Shown here: positions 23,921 through 36,900 of the stretch, piece after piece
Layout: every line of letters starts with the position of its first letter
Position numbering within the stretch: the stretch's first letter is position 1
From: Ligustrum vulgare
Lineage: Eukaryota > Streptophyta > Magnoliopsida > Lamiales > Oleaceae
Length of the DNA stretch: 64,000 nucleotides
NCBI GenBank assembly: GCA_963555705.1
Contig: OY743180.1
Coordinates: 36,054,129-36,118,128 of the forward strand
Direction of reading: 5' to 3'
Program-made: the position numbers and the translations under genes
The notes under the pieces: generated by a model
The model's database searches: none
What the model saw: only the letters and a program-made list of their open reading frames with translations
Told to the model about the DNA's origin: nothing

Positions 23921-26900
23921 GAATTCAAAACTGAAAACAAAATCTAAAGGGCCATAAGAATTAAAATAAATAAACTACTTCCCTTACGAGAAGTACGGTT
24001 GTAGCCAGTCCTAGCGTCCATATTGAAAAGCATCCCGAAATGACAAGTATTCTACGAAAACAGCTTATGTAATCGTTAATAACAATCTTTCTCAAGCAAA
24101 TCTTAACAAATATTTTAAAGAAAATAATAGTAAACAATGTAATAATACATATACAGCAATACAAGAAGATGAAATTTCATACACTACTCTTACTTCTACT
24201 TATGAGATTTTAATAACCGCTCCAACCTATTGTTGCTCTTACCCCCATTCGTTAAATTTAGTGTCTACTTCAGCTATTACTCCAACTGTGACTTACCAAC
24301 TCCTACAACATCCCGTACTCGTATAAAAGTTATTACTCACTTCACTCCTACTCCGACTCCTATTAACTCAAGTAATCTACGTCAAACATACACTAATTAT
24401 AAATTCAATATTAAAAACTAAATCGAACTGGCCATAATAAACATTTCACTAAAAGAATTAATTCCCGCATAAGCAACTAGGTTGTCGGCATATCAAGTGT
24501 GTAGTGTTAAAACCATTCCAAAAGACCAGTATTCTGAGAGCACTTCTTCTGCAATCAATAATAATATTTAATCATTGTCAAGCAAATCTTAAATAATATT
24601 TTAAAGTATACAAAAATAAACTTTACAATAATAAATCTATTGCAATACTAAAATATGAAATTTCATAAACTTGTCTAACTCCAAATAAAAAAATTTCAGT
24701 AGCAGTTCCTAACAATTGTTACTCTGAATCCCATATTTGTTAAACTTTAGTTCCTATTTCCACGTTTACTCGTACATCGACATACCTACCCCAGGTCCTT
24801 CCCCTATTCGAATAAAAGTTACCAACTTCTTCAACTCCCAGTCCGAATCCTATTAACTCAGGAAATCTACTTCAAACATACAATAATAATGAATTCAAAA
24901 CTGAAAACAAAATCTAAAGGGCCATAAGAATTAAAATAAATAAACTACTTCCCTTACGAGAAGTACGGTTGTAGCCAGTCCTAGCGTCCATATTGAAAAG
25001 CATCCCGAAATGACAAGTATTCTACGAAAACAGCTTATGTAATCGTTAATAACAATCTTTCTCAAGCAAATCTTAACAAATATTTTAAAGAAAATAATAG
25101 TAAACAATGTAACATATACAGCAATACAAGAAGATGAAATTTCATACACTACTCTTACTTCTACTTATGAAGTTTTAATAACCGCTCCAACCTATTGTTG
25201 CTCTTACCCCCATTCGTTAAATTTAGTGTCTACTTCAGCTATTACTCCAACTGTGACTTACCAACTCCTACAACATCCCGTACTCGTATAAAAGTTATTA
25301 CTCACTTCACTCCTACTCCGACTCCTATTAACTCAAGTAATCTACGTCAAACATACACTAATTATAAATTCAATATTAAAAACTAAATCGAACTGGCCAT
25401 AATAAACATTTCACTAAAAGAATTAATTCCCGCATAAGCAACTAGGTTGTCGGCATATCAAGTGTGTAGTGTTAAAACCATTCCAAAAGACCAGTATTCT
25501 ACGAGCACGTCTTCTGCAATCAATACAAATATTTAATCATTGTCAAGCAAATCTTAAATAATATTTTAAAGTATACAAAAATAAACTTTACAATAATAAA
25601 TCTATTGCAATACTAAAATATGAAATTTCATAAACTTGTCTTACTCCAAATAAAAAATTTTCAGTAGCAGTTCCTAACAATTGTTACTCTGAATCCCATA
25701 TTTGTTAAACTTTAGTTCCTATTTCCACTTTTACTCGTACATCGACATACCTACCCCCGGTCCTTCCCCTATTCGAATAAAAGTTACCAACTTCTTCAAC
25801 TCCCAGTCCGACTCCTATTAACTCAGGAAATCTACTTCAAACATACAATAATAATGAATTCAAAACTGAAAACAAAATCTAAAGGGCCATAAGAATTTAA
25901 ATAAATAAACTACTTCCCTTACGAGAAATACGGTTGTAGCCAGTCCAAGCGTCCATATTGAAAAGCATCCCGTAAAGAGAAGTATTCTACGAAAACAGCT
26001 TATGTAATCGTTAATAACAATCTTTCTCAAGCAAATCTTACAAAATATTTTAAAGAATACAATGCTAAACAATGCAATAATACATATACAGCAATACAAG
26101 AAGATGACATTTCATACACTACTCTTACTTCTACTTATTAAATTTTAATAACCGCTCCAACCTATTGTTACTCTCACCCCCATTCCTTAAATTTAGTGTC
26201 TACTTCAGCTATTACTCCAACTGTGACTTACCAACTTCTACGACATCCCGTACTCGTATAATAGTTATTACTCACTTCACTCCTACTCCGACTCCTATTA
26301 ACTCAAGTAATCTACGTCAAACATACACTAATTATAAATTCAATATTAAAAACTAAATCGAACTGGCCATAATAAACATTTCACTAAAAGAATTAATTCC
26401 CTTATAAGCAACTAGGTTGTCGGCATATCAAGTGTGTAGTGTTAAAACCATTCCATAAGACCAGTATTCTGAGAGCACTTCTTCTGCAATCAATACAAAT
26501 ATTTAATCATTGTCAAGCAAATCTTAAATAATATTTTAAAGTATACAAAAATAAACTTTACAATAATAAATCTATTGCAATACTAAAATATGAAATTTCA
26601 TAAACTTGTCTTACTCCAAATAAAAAAATTTCAGTAGCAGTTCCTAACAATTGTTACTCTGAATCCCATATTTGTTAAACTTTAGTTCCTATTTCCACTT
26701 TTACTCGTACATCGACATACCTACCCCCGGTCCTTCCCCTATTCGAATAAAAGTTACCAACTTCTTCAACTCCCAGTCCGACTCCTATTAACTCAGGAAA
26801 TCTACTTCAAACATACAATAATAATGAATTCAAAACTGAAAACAAAATCTAAAGGGCCATAAGAATTTAAATAAATAAACTACTTCCCTTACGAGAAATA

Positions 26901-29900
26901 CGGTTGTAGCCAGTCCAAGCGTCCATATTGAAAAGCATCCCGTAAAGAGAAGTATTCTACGAAAACAGCTTATGTAATCGTTAATAACAATCTTTCTCAA
27001 GCAAATCTTATAAAATATTTTAAAGAATACAATGCTAAACAATGCAATAATACATATACAGCAATACAAGAAGATGACATTTCATACACTACTCTTACTT
27101 CTACTTATTAAATTTTAAAAACCGCTCCAACCTATTGTTACTCTCACCCCCATTCCTAAAATTTAGTGTCTACTTCAGCTATTACTCCAACTGTGACTTA
27201 CCAACTTCTACGACATCCCGTACTCGTATAATAGTTATTACTCACTTCACTCCTACTCCGACTCCTATTAACTCAAGTAATCTACGTCAAACATACACTA
27301 ATTATAAATTCAATATTAAAAACTAAATCGAACTGGCCATAATAAACATTTCACTAAAAGAATTAATTCCCGCATAAGCAACTAGGTTGTCGGCATATCA
27401 AGTGTGTAGTGTTAAAACCATTCCAAAAGACCAGTATTCTGAGAGCACTTCTTCTGCAATCAATAATAATATTTAATCATTGTCAAGCAAATCTTAAATA
27501 ATATTTTAAAGTATACAAAAATAAACTTTACAATAATAAATCTATTGCAATACTAAAATATGAAATTTCATAAACTTGTCTAACTCCAAATAAAAAAATT
27601 TCAGTAGCAGTTCCTAACAATTGTTACTCTGAATCCCATATTTGTTAAACTTTAGTTCCTATTTCCACGTTTACTCGTACATCGACATACCTACCCCAGG
27701 TCCTTCCCCTATTCGAATAAAAGTTACCAACTTCTTCAACTCCCAGTCCGAATCCTATTAACTCAGGAAATCTACTTCAAACATACAATAATAATGAATT
27801 CAAAACTGAAAACAAAATCTAAAGGGCCATAAGAATTAAAATAAATAAACTACTTCCCTTACGAGAAGTACGGTTGTAGCCAGTCCTAGCGTCCATATTG
27901 AAAAGCATCCCGAAATGACAAGTATTCTACGAAAACAGCTTATGTAATCGTTAATAACAATCTTTCTCAAGCAAATCTTAACAAATATTTTAAAGAAAAT
28001 AATAGTAAACAATGTAATAATACATATACAGCAATACAAGAAGATGAAATTTCATACACTACTCTTACTTCTACTTATGAAATTTTAATAACCGCTCCAA
28101 CCTATTGTTGCTCTTACCCCCATTCGTTAAATTTAGTGTCTACTTCAGCTATTACTCCAACTGTGACTTACCAACTCCTACAACATCCCGTACTCGTATA
28201 AAAGTTATTACTCACTTCACTCCTACTCCGACTCCTATTAACTCAAGTAATCTACGTCAAACATACACTAATTATAAATTCAATATTAAAAACTAAATCG
28301 AACTGGCCATAATAAACATTTCACTAAAAGAATTAATTCCCGCATAAGCAACTAGGTTGTCGGCATATCAAGTGTGTAGTGTTAAAACCATTCCAAAAGA
28401 CCAGTATTCTACGAGCACGTCTTCTGCAATCAATACAAATATTTAATCATTGTCAAGCAAATCTTAAATAATATTTTAAAGTATACAAAAATAAACTTTA
28501 CAATAATAAATCTATTGCAATACTAAAATATGAAATTTCATAAACTTGTCTTACTCCAAATAAAAAAATTTCAGTAGCAGTTCCTAACAATTGTTACTCT
28601 GAATCCCATATTTGTTAAACTTTAGTTCCTATTTCCACTTTTACTCGTACATCGACATACCTACCCCCGGTCCTTCCCCTATTCGAATAAAAGTTACCAA
28701 CTTCTTCAACTCCCAGTCCGACTCCTATTAACTCAGGAAATCTACTTCAAACATACAATAATAATGAATTCAAAACTGAAAACAAAATCTAAAGGGCCAT
28801 AAGAATTTAAATAAATAAACTACTTCCCTTACGAGAAATACGGTTGTAGCCAGTCCAAGCGTCCATATTGAAAAGCATCCCGTAAAGAGAAGTATTCTAC
28901 GAAAACAGCTTATGTAATCGTTAATAACAATCTTTCTCAAGCAAATCTTATAAAATATTTTAAAGAATACAATGCTAAACAATGCAATAATACATATACA
29001 GCAATACAAGAAGATGACATTTCATACACTACTCTTACTTCTACTTATTAAATTTTAATAACCGCTCCAACCTATTGTTACTCTCACCCCCATTCCTAAA
29101 ATTTAGTGTCTACTTCAGCTATTACTCCAACTGTGACTTACCAACTTCTACGACATCCCGTACTCGTATAATAGTTATTACTCACTTCACTCCTACTCCG
29201 ACTCCTATTAACTCAAGTAATCTACGTCAAACATACACTAATTATAAATTCAATATTAAAAACTAAATCGAACTGGCCATAATAAACATTTCACTAAAAG
29301 AATTAATTCCCTTATAAGCAACTAGGTTGTCGGCATATCAAGTGTGTAGTGTTAAAACCATTCCATAAGACCAGTATTCTGAGAGCACTTCTTCTGCAAT
29401 CAATACAAATATTTAATCATTGTCAAGCAAATCTTAAATAATATTTTAAAGTATACAAAAATAAACTTTACAATAATAAATCTATTGCAATACTAAAATA
29501 TGAAATTTCATAAACTTGTCTAACTCCAAATAAAAAAATTTCAGTAGCAGTTCCTAACAATTGTTACTCTGAATCCCATATTTGTTAAACTTTAGTTCCT
29601 ATTTCCACGTTTACTCGTACATCGACATACCTACCCCAGGTCCTTCCCCTATTCGAATAAAAGTTACCAACTTCTTCAACTCCCAGTCCGAATCCTATTA
29701 ACTCAGGAAATCTACTTCAAACATACAATAATAATGAATTCAAAACTGAAAACAAAATCTAAAGGGCCATAAGAATTAAAATAAATAAACTACTTCCCTT
29801 ACGAGAAGTACGGTTGTAGCCAGTCCTAGCGTCCATATTGAAAAGCATCCCGAAATGACAAGTATTCTACGAAAACAGCTTATGTAATCGTTAATAACAA

Positions 29901-31675
29901 TCTTTCTCAAGCAAATCTTAACAAATATTTTAAAGAAAATAATAGTAAACAATGTAATAATACATATACAGCAATACAAGAAGATGAAATTTCATACACT
30001 ACTCTTACTTCTACTTATGAAATTTTAATAACCGCTCCAACCTATTGTTGCTCTTACCCCCATTCGTTAAATTTAGTGTCTACTTCAGCTATTACTCCAA
30101 CTGTGACTTACCAACTCCTACAACATCCCGTACTCGTATAAAAGTTATTACTCACTTCACTCCTACTCCGACTCCTATTAACTCAAGTAATCTACGTCAA
30201 ACATACACTAATTATAAATTCAATATTAAAAACTAAATCGAACTGGCCATAATAAACATTTCACTAAAAGAATTAATTCCCGCATAAGCAACTAGGTTGT
30301 CGGCATATCAAGTGTGTAGTGTTAAAACCATTCCAAAAGACCAGTATTCTACGAGCACGTCTTCTGCAATCAATACAAATATTTAATCATTGTCAAGCAA
30401 ATCTTAAATAATATTTTAAAGTATACAAAAATAAACTTTACAATAATAAATCTATTGCAATACTAAAATATGAAATTTCATAAACTTGTCTTACTCCAAA
30501 TAAAAAATTTTCAGTAGCAGTTCCTAACAATTGTTACTCTGAATCCCATATTTGTTAAACTTTAGTTCCTATTTCCACTTTTACTCGTACATCGACATAC
30601 CTACCCCCGGTCCTTCCCCTATTCGAATAAAAGTTACCAACTTCTTCAACTCCCAGTCCGACTCCTATTAACTCAGGAAATCTACTTCAAACATACAATA
30701 ATAATGAATTCAAAACTGAAAACAAAATCTAAAGGGCCATAAGAATTTAAATAAATAAACTACTTCCCTTACGAGAAATACGGTTGTAGCCAGTCCAAGC
30801 GTCCATATTGAAAAGCATCCCGTAAAGAGAAGTATTCTACGAAAACAGCTTATGTAATCGTTAATAACAATCTTTCTCAAGCAAATCTTATAAAATATTT
30901 TAAAGAATACAATGCTAAACAATGCAATAATACATATACAGCAATACAAGAAGATGACATTTCATACACTACTCTTACTTCTACTTATTAAATTTTAATA
31001 ACCGCTCCAACCTATTGTTACTCTCACCCCCATTCCTTAAATTTAGTGTCTACTTCAGCTATTACTCCAACTGTGACTTACCAACTTCTACGACATCCCG
31101 TACTCGTATAATAGTTATTACTCACTTCACTCCTACTCCGACTCCTATTAACTCAAGTAATCTACGTCAAACATACACTAATTATAAATTCAATATTAAA
31201 AACTAAATCGAACTGGCCATAATAAACATTTCACTAAAAGAATTAATTCCCTTATAAGCAACTAGGTTGTCGGCATATCAAGTGTGTAGTGTTAAAACCA
31301 TTCCATAAGACCAGTATTCTGAGAGCACTTCTTCTGCAATCAATACAAATATTTAATCATTGTCAAGCAAATCTTAAATAATATTTTAAAGTATACAAAA
31401 ATAAACTTTACAATAATAAATCTATTGCAATACTAAAATATGAAATTTCATAAACTTGTCTTACTCCAAATAAAAAAATTTCAGTAGCAGTTCCTAACAA
31501 TTGTTACTCTGAATCCCATATTTGTTAAACTTTAGTTCCTATTTCCACGTTTACTCGTACATCGACATACCTACCCCAGGTCCTTCCCCTATTCGAATAA
31601 AAGTTACCAACTTCTTCAACTCCCAGTCCGAATCCTATTAACTCAGGAAATCTACTTCAAACATACAATAATAAT
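23921..31675 (+). repeat. Units 24-31: beta, beta, alpha, alpha, beta, alpha, beta, alpha
   Basis: Units start at 23921, 24891, 25856, 26826, 27796, 28766, 29736 and 30706. Unit 25 is 965 bp because 5 bp are missing in aatgtaacatatacag. From 23921 to about 29 kb this order matches 48754 to about 54 kb. Unit 31's B monomer starts alpha-like (cccttataagc) and ends beta-like (acgtttactcg, ccccaggtcc), which marks a recombination joint before the gamma unit at 31676. Confidence 0.87.
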
Positions 31676-33446
31676 GAATTCAAAACTGAAAACAAAATCT
31701 AAAGGGCCATAAGAATTAAAATAAATAAACTACTTCCCTTACGAGAAGTACGGTTGTAGCCAGTCCAAGCGTCCATATTGAAAAGCATCCCGAAATGACA
31801 AGTATTCTACGAAAACAGCCTATGTAATCGTTAATAACAATCCTTCTCAAGCAAATCTTAACAAATATTTTAAAGAAAATAATAGTTAACAATGTAATAA
31901 TACATATACAGCAATACAAGAAGATGAAATTTCATACACTACTCTTGATTCTACTTATGAAATTTTAATAACCGCTCCAACCTATTGTTGCTCTTACCCC
32001 CATTCGTTAAATTTAGTGTCTACTTCAGCTATTACTCCAACTGTGACTTACCAACTCCTACAACATCACGTACTCGTATAAAAGTTATTACTCACTTCAC
32101 TCCTACTCCGACTCCTATTAACTCAAGTAATTTACGTCAAACATAAACTAATTATAAATTCAAAATTAAAAAATTAAATCGAACTGGCCATAATAAACAT
32201 TTCACTAAAAGAATTAATTCCCGCATAAGCAACTAGGCTGTCGGCATATCAAGTGTGTAGTGTTAAAACCATTCCAAAAGACCAGTATTCTACGAGCACG
32301 TCTTCTGCAATCAATACAAATATTTAATCATTGTCAAGCAAATCTTAAATAATATTTTAAAGTATACAAAAATAAACTTTACAATAATAAATCTATTGCA
32401 ATACTAAAATATGAAATTTCATAAACTTGTCTTACTCCAAATAAAAAAAATTTCAGTAGCAGTTCCTAACAATTGTTACTCTGAATCCCATATGTGTTAA
32501 ACAATAGTTCCTATTTCCACTTTTACTCGTACATCGACATACCTACCCAAGGTCCTTCCCCTATCCGAATAAAAGTTACCAACTTCTTCAACTCCCGGCC
32601 TGACTCCTATTAACTCAGGAAATCTACTTCAAACATGCAATAATAATTAATTCAAAACTGAAAACAAAATCTAAAGGACCATAAGAATTTAAATAAATAA
32701 ACTACTTCCTTTACGAGAAGTACGGTTGTAGCCAGTCCAAGTGTCCATATTGAAAAGCATCCCGAAATGACAACTATTCTACGAGAACAGCAAATGTAAT
32801 CGTTAATAACAATCTTTATCAAGCAAATCTTTACAAATATTTTAAAGAAAATAATAGTAAACAATGTAATAATACATATACTGCAATACAAGAAGATGAA
32901 ATTTCATACACTACTCTTACTTCTACATATGAAATTTTAATAACCGCTCCAACCTATTGTTACTCTTACCCCCATTCGTTAAATTTAGTGTCTACTTCAG
33001 CTATTACTCAAACTGTGACTTACCAACTCCTACAACATCCCGTACTCGTATAATAGTTATTACTCACTTCACTCCTACTCCGACTCCTATTAACTAAAGT
33101 AATCTACGTCAAACATACACTAATTATAAATTCAATATTAAAAACTAAATCGAACTGGCCATAATAAAAATTTCACTAAAAGAAATAATTCCCTTATAAG
33201 CAACTAGGTTGTCGGCATATCAAGTGTGGAGTGTTAAGACCATTCCAAAAGACCAGTATTCTACGAGCACGTCTTCTGCAATCAATACAAATATTTAATC
33301 ATTGTCAAGCAAATCTTAAATAATATTTTAAAGTATACAAAAATAAACTTTGCAATAATAAATCTATTGCAATACTAAAATATGAAATTTCATAAACTTG
33401 TCTTACTCCAAATAAAAAAACTTTCAGTAGCAGTTCCTAACAATTG

Positions 33447-33452
33447 TTACTC
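33447..33452 (+). other. 47-bp deletion scar between ttactc direct repeats
   Basis: In full-length B monomers, ttactc occurs twice, 47 bp apart (ttactctgaatccc and ttttactcgtacat). Here only one remains (ttactcgtacatcg). One repeat plus the intervening sequence is gone, the usual product of slippage or single-strand annealing. With one extra base in the A-run, the net change is -46, giving 924-bp units. The same scar is in units starting at 32648, 34505, 35429, 37323, 38247, 39171, 40095, 56494, 59322, 60246, 62140 and 63064, and in the final partial B. Confidence 0.9.
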
Positions 33453-33946
33453 GTACATCGACATACCTACCCCAGGTCCTTACCCTATCCGAATAAAAGT
33501 TACCAACTTCTTCAACTCCCAGTCCGACTCCTATTAGCTCAGAAAATCTACTTCAAACATACAATAATAATGAATTCAAAACTGAAAACAAAATCTAAAG
33601 GACCATAAGAATTTAAATAAATAAACTACTTCCTTTACGAGAAGTACGGTTGTAGCCAGTCCAAGCGTCCATATTGAAAAGCATCCCGAAATGACAACTA
33701 TTCTACGAGAACAGCCAATGTAATCGTTAATAACAATCTTTATCAAGCAAATCTTTACAAATATTTTAAAGAAAATAATAGTAAACAATGTAATAATACA
33801 TATACTGCAATACAAGAAGATGAAATTTCATACACTACTCTTACTTCTACTTATGAAATTTTAATAACCGCTCCAACCTATTGTTACTCTTACCCCCATT
33901 CGTTAAATTTAGTGTCTACTTCAGCTATTACTCCAACTGTGACTTA

Positions 33947-33956
33947 CCAACACTTC
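33947..33956 (+). other. 38-bp deletion scar in an epsilon A monomer
   Basis: The joint taccaac/acttcac removes 38 bases that are present in neighbours (from ttctacgac to ttactc). An identical joint is found at 57797/57798. The two units (33572 and 57418, each 933 bp) hold the same position within parallel blocks 23846 bp apart, which supports block duplication. Confidence 0.9.
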
Positions 33957-36900
33957 ACTCCTACTCCGACTCCTATTAACTCAAGTAATCTGCGTCAAAC
34001 ATACACTAATTATAAATTCGATATTAAAAACTAAATCGAACTGGCCATAATAAACATTTCACTAAAAGAAATAATTCCCGCATAAGCAACTAGGTTGTCG
34101 GCATATCAAGTGTGTAGTGTTAAAACCATTCAAAAAGACCAGTATTCTACGAGCTCGTCTTCTGCAATGAAGACAAATATTTAATCATTGTCAAGCAAAT
34201 CTTAAATAATATTTTTAAGTATACAAAAATAAACTTTACAATAATAAATCTATTGCAATACTAAAATATGAAATTTCATAAACTTGTCTTACTCCAAATA
34301 AAAAAAATTTCAGTAGCAGTTCCTAACAATTTTTACTCTGAATCCCATATTTTTTAAACAATAGTTCCTATTTCCACTTTTACTCGTACATCGACATACC
34401 TACCCAAGGTCCTTCCCCTATCCGAATAAAAGTTACCAACTTCTTCAACTTCCGGCCTGACTCCTATTAACTCAGGAAATCTACTTCAAACATGCAATAA
34501 TAATGAATTGAAAACTGAAAACAAAATCTAAAGGACCACAAGAATTTAAATAAATAAACTACTTCCTTTACGAGAAGTACGGTTGTAGCCAGTCCAAGCG
34601 TCCATATTGAAAAGCATCCCGAAATGACAACTATTCTACGAGAACAGCCAATGTAATCGTTAATAACAATCTTTATCAAGCAAATCTTTACAAATATTTT
34701 AAAGAAAATAATAGTAAACAATGTAATAATACATATACTGCAATACAAGAAGATGAAATTTCATACACTACTCTTACTTCTACATATGAAATTTTAATAA
34801 CCGCTCCAACCTATTGTTACTCTTACCCCCATTCGTTAAATTTAGTGTCTACTTCAGCTATTACTCAAACTGTGACTTACCAACTCCTACAACACCCCGT
34901 ACTCGTATAATAGTTATTACTCACTTCACTCCTACTCCGACTCCTATTAACTCAAGTAATCTACGTCAAACATACACTAATTATAAATTCAATATTAAAA
35001 ACTAAATCGAACTGGCCATAATAAACATTTCACTAAAAGAAATAATTCCCTTATAAGCAACTAGGTTGTCGGCATATCAAGTGTGGAGTGTTAAGACCAT
35101 TCCAAAAGACCAGTATTCTACGAGCACGTCTTCTGCAATCAATACAAATATTTAATCATTGTCAAGTAAATCTTAAATAATATTTTAATGTATACAAAAA
35201 TAAACTTTACAATAATAAATCTATTGCAATACTAAAATATGAAATTTCATAAACTTGTCTTACTCCAAATAAAAAAACTTTCAGTAGCAGTTCCTAACAA
35301 TTGTTACTCGTACATCGACATACCTACCCCAGGTCCTTCCCCTATCCGAATAAAAGTTACCAACTTCTTCAACTCCCAGTCCGACTCCTATTAGCTCAGG
35401 AAATCTACTTCAAACATACAATAATAATGAATTCAAAACTGAAAAAAAAATCTAAAGGACCATAAGAATTTAAATAAATAAACTACTTCCTTTACGAGAA
35501 GTACGGTTGTAGCCAGTCCAAGCGTCCATATTGAAAAGCATCCCGAAATGACAACTATTCTACGAGAACAGCCAATGTAATCGTTAATAACAATCTTTAT
35601 CAAGCAAATCTTTACAAATATTTTAAAGAAAATAATAGTAAACAATGTAATAATACATATACTGCAATACAAGAAGATGAAATTTCATACACTACTCTTA
35701 CTTCTACATATGAAATTTTAATAACCGCTCCAACCTATTGTTACTCTTACCCCCATTCGTTAAATTTAGTGTCTACTTCAGCTATTACTCCAACTGTGAC
35801 TTACCAACTTCTACGACATCCCGTACTCGTATAATAGTTATTACTCACTTCACTCCTACTCCGACTCCTATTAACTCAAGTAATCTGCGTCAAACATACA
35901 CTAATTATAAATTCGATATTAAAAACTAAATCGAACTGGCCATAATAAACATTTCACTAAAAGAAATAATTCCCTTATAAGCAACTATGTTGTCGGCATA
36001 TCAAGTGTGTAGTGTTAAAACCATTCAAAAAGACCAGTATTCTACGAGGTCGTCTTCTGTAATCAATACAAATATTTAATCATTGTCAAGCAAATCTTAA
36101 ATAATATTTTAAAGTATACAAAAATAAACTTTACAATAATAAATCTATTGCAATACTAAAATATGAAATTTCAGAAACTTGTCTTACTCCAAATAAAAAA
36201 ACTTTCAGTAGCAGTTCCTAACAATTGTTACTCGTACATCGACATACCTACCCCAGGTCCTTACCCTATCCGAATAAAAGTTACCAACTTCTTCAACTCC
36301 CAGTCCGACTCCTATTAGCTCAGGAAATCTACTTCAAACATACAATAATAATGAATTCAAAACTGAAAACAAAATCTAAAGGACCATAAGAATTTAAATA
36401 AATAAACTACTTCCTTTACGAGAAGTACGGTTGTAGCCAGTCCAAGCGTCCATATTGAAAAGCATCCCGAAATGACAACTATTCTACGAGAACAGCCAAT
36501 GTAATCGTTAATAACAATCTTTATCAAGCAAATCTTTACAAATATTTTAAAGAAAATAATAGTAAACAATGTAATAATACATATACTGCAATACAAGAAG
36601 ATGAAATTTCATACACTACTCTTACTTCTACTTATGAAATTTTAATAACCGCTCCAACCTATTGTTACTCTTACCCCCATTCGTTAAATTTAGTGTCTAC
36701 TTCAGCTATTACTCCAACTGTGACTTACCAACTTCTACGACATCCCGTACTCGTATAATAGTTATTACTCACTTCACTCCTACTCCGACTCCTATTAACT
36801 CAAGTAATCTGCGTCAAACATACACTAATTATAAATTCGATATTAAAAACTAAATCGAACTGGCCATAATAAACATTTCACTAAAAGAAATAATTCCCTT

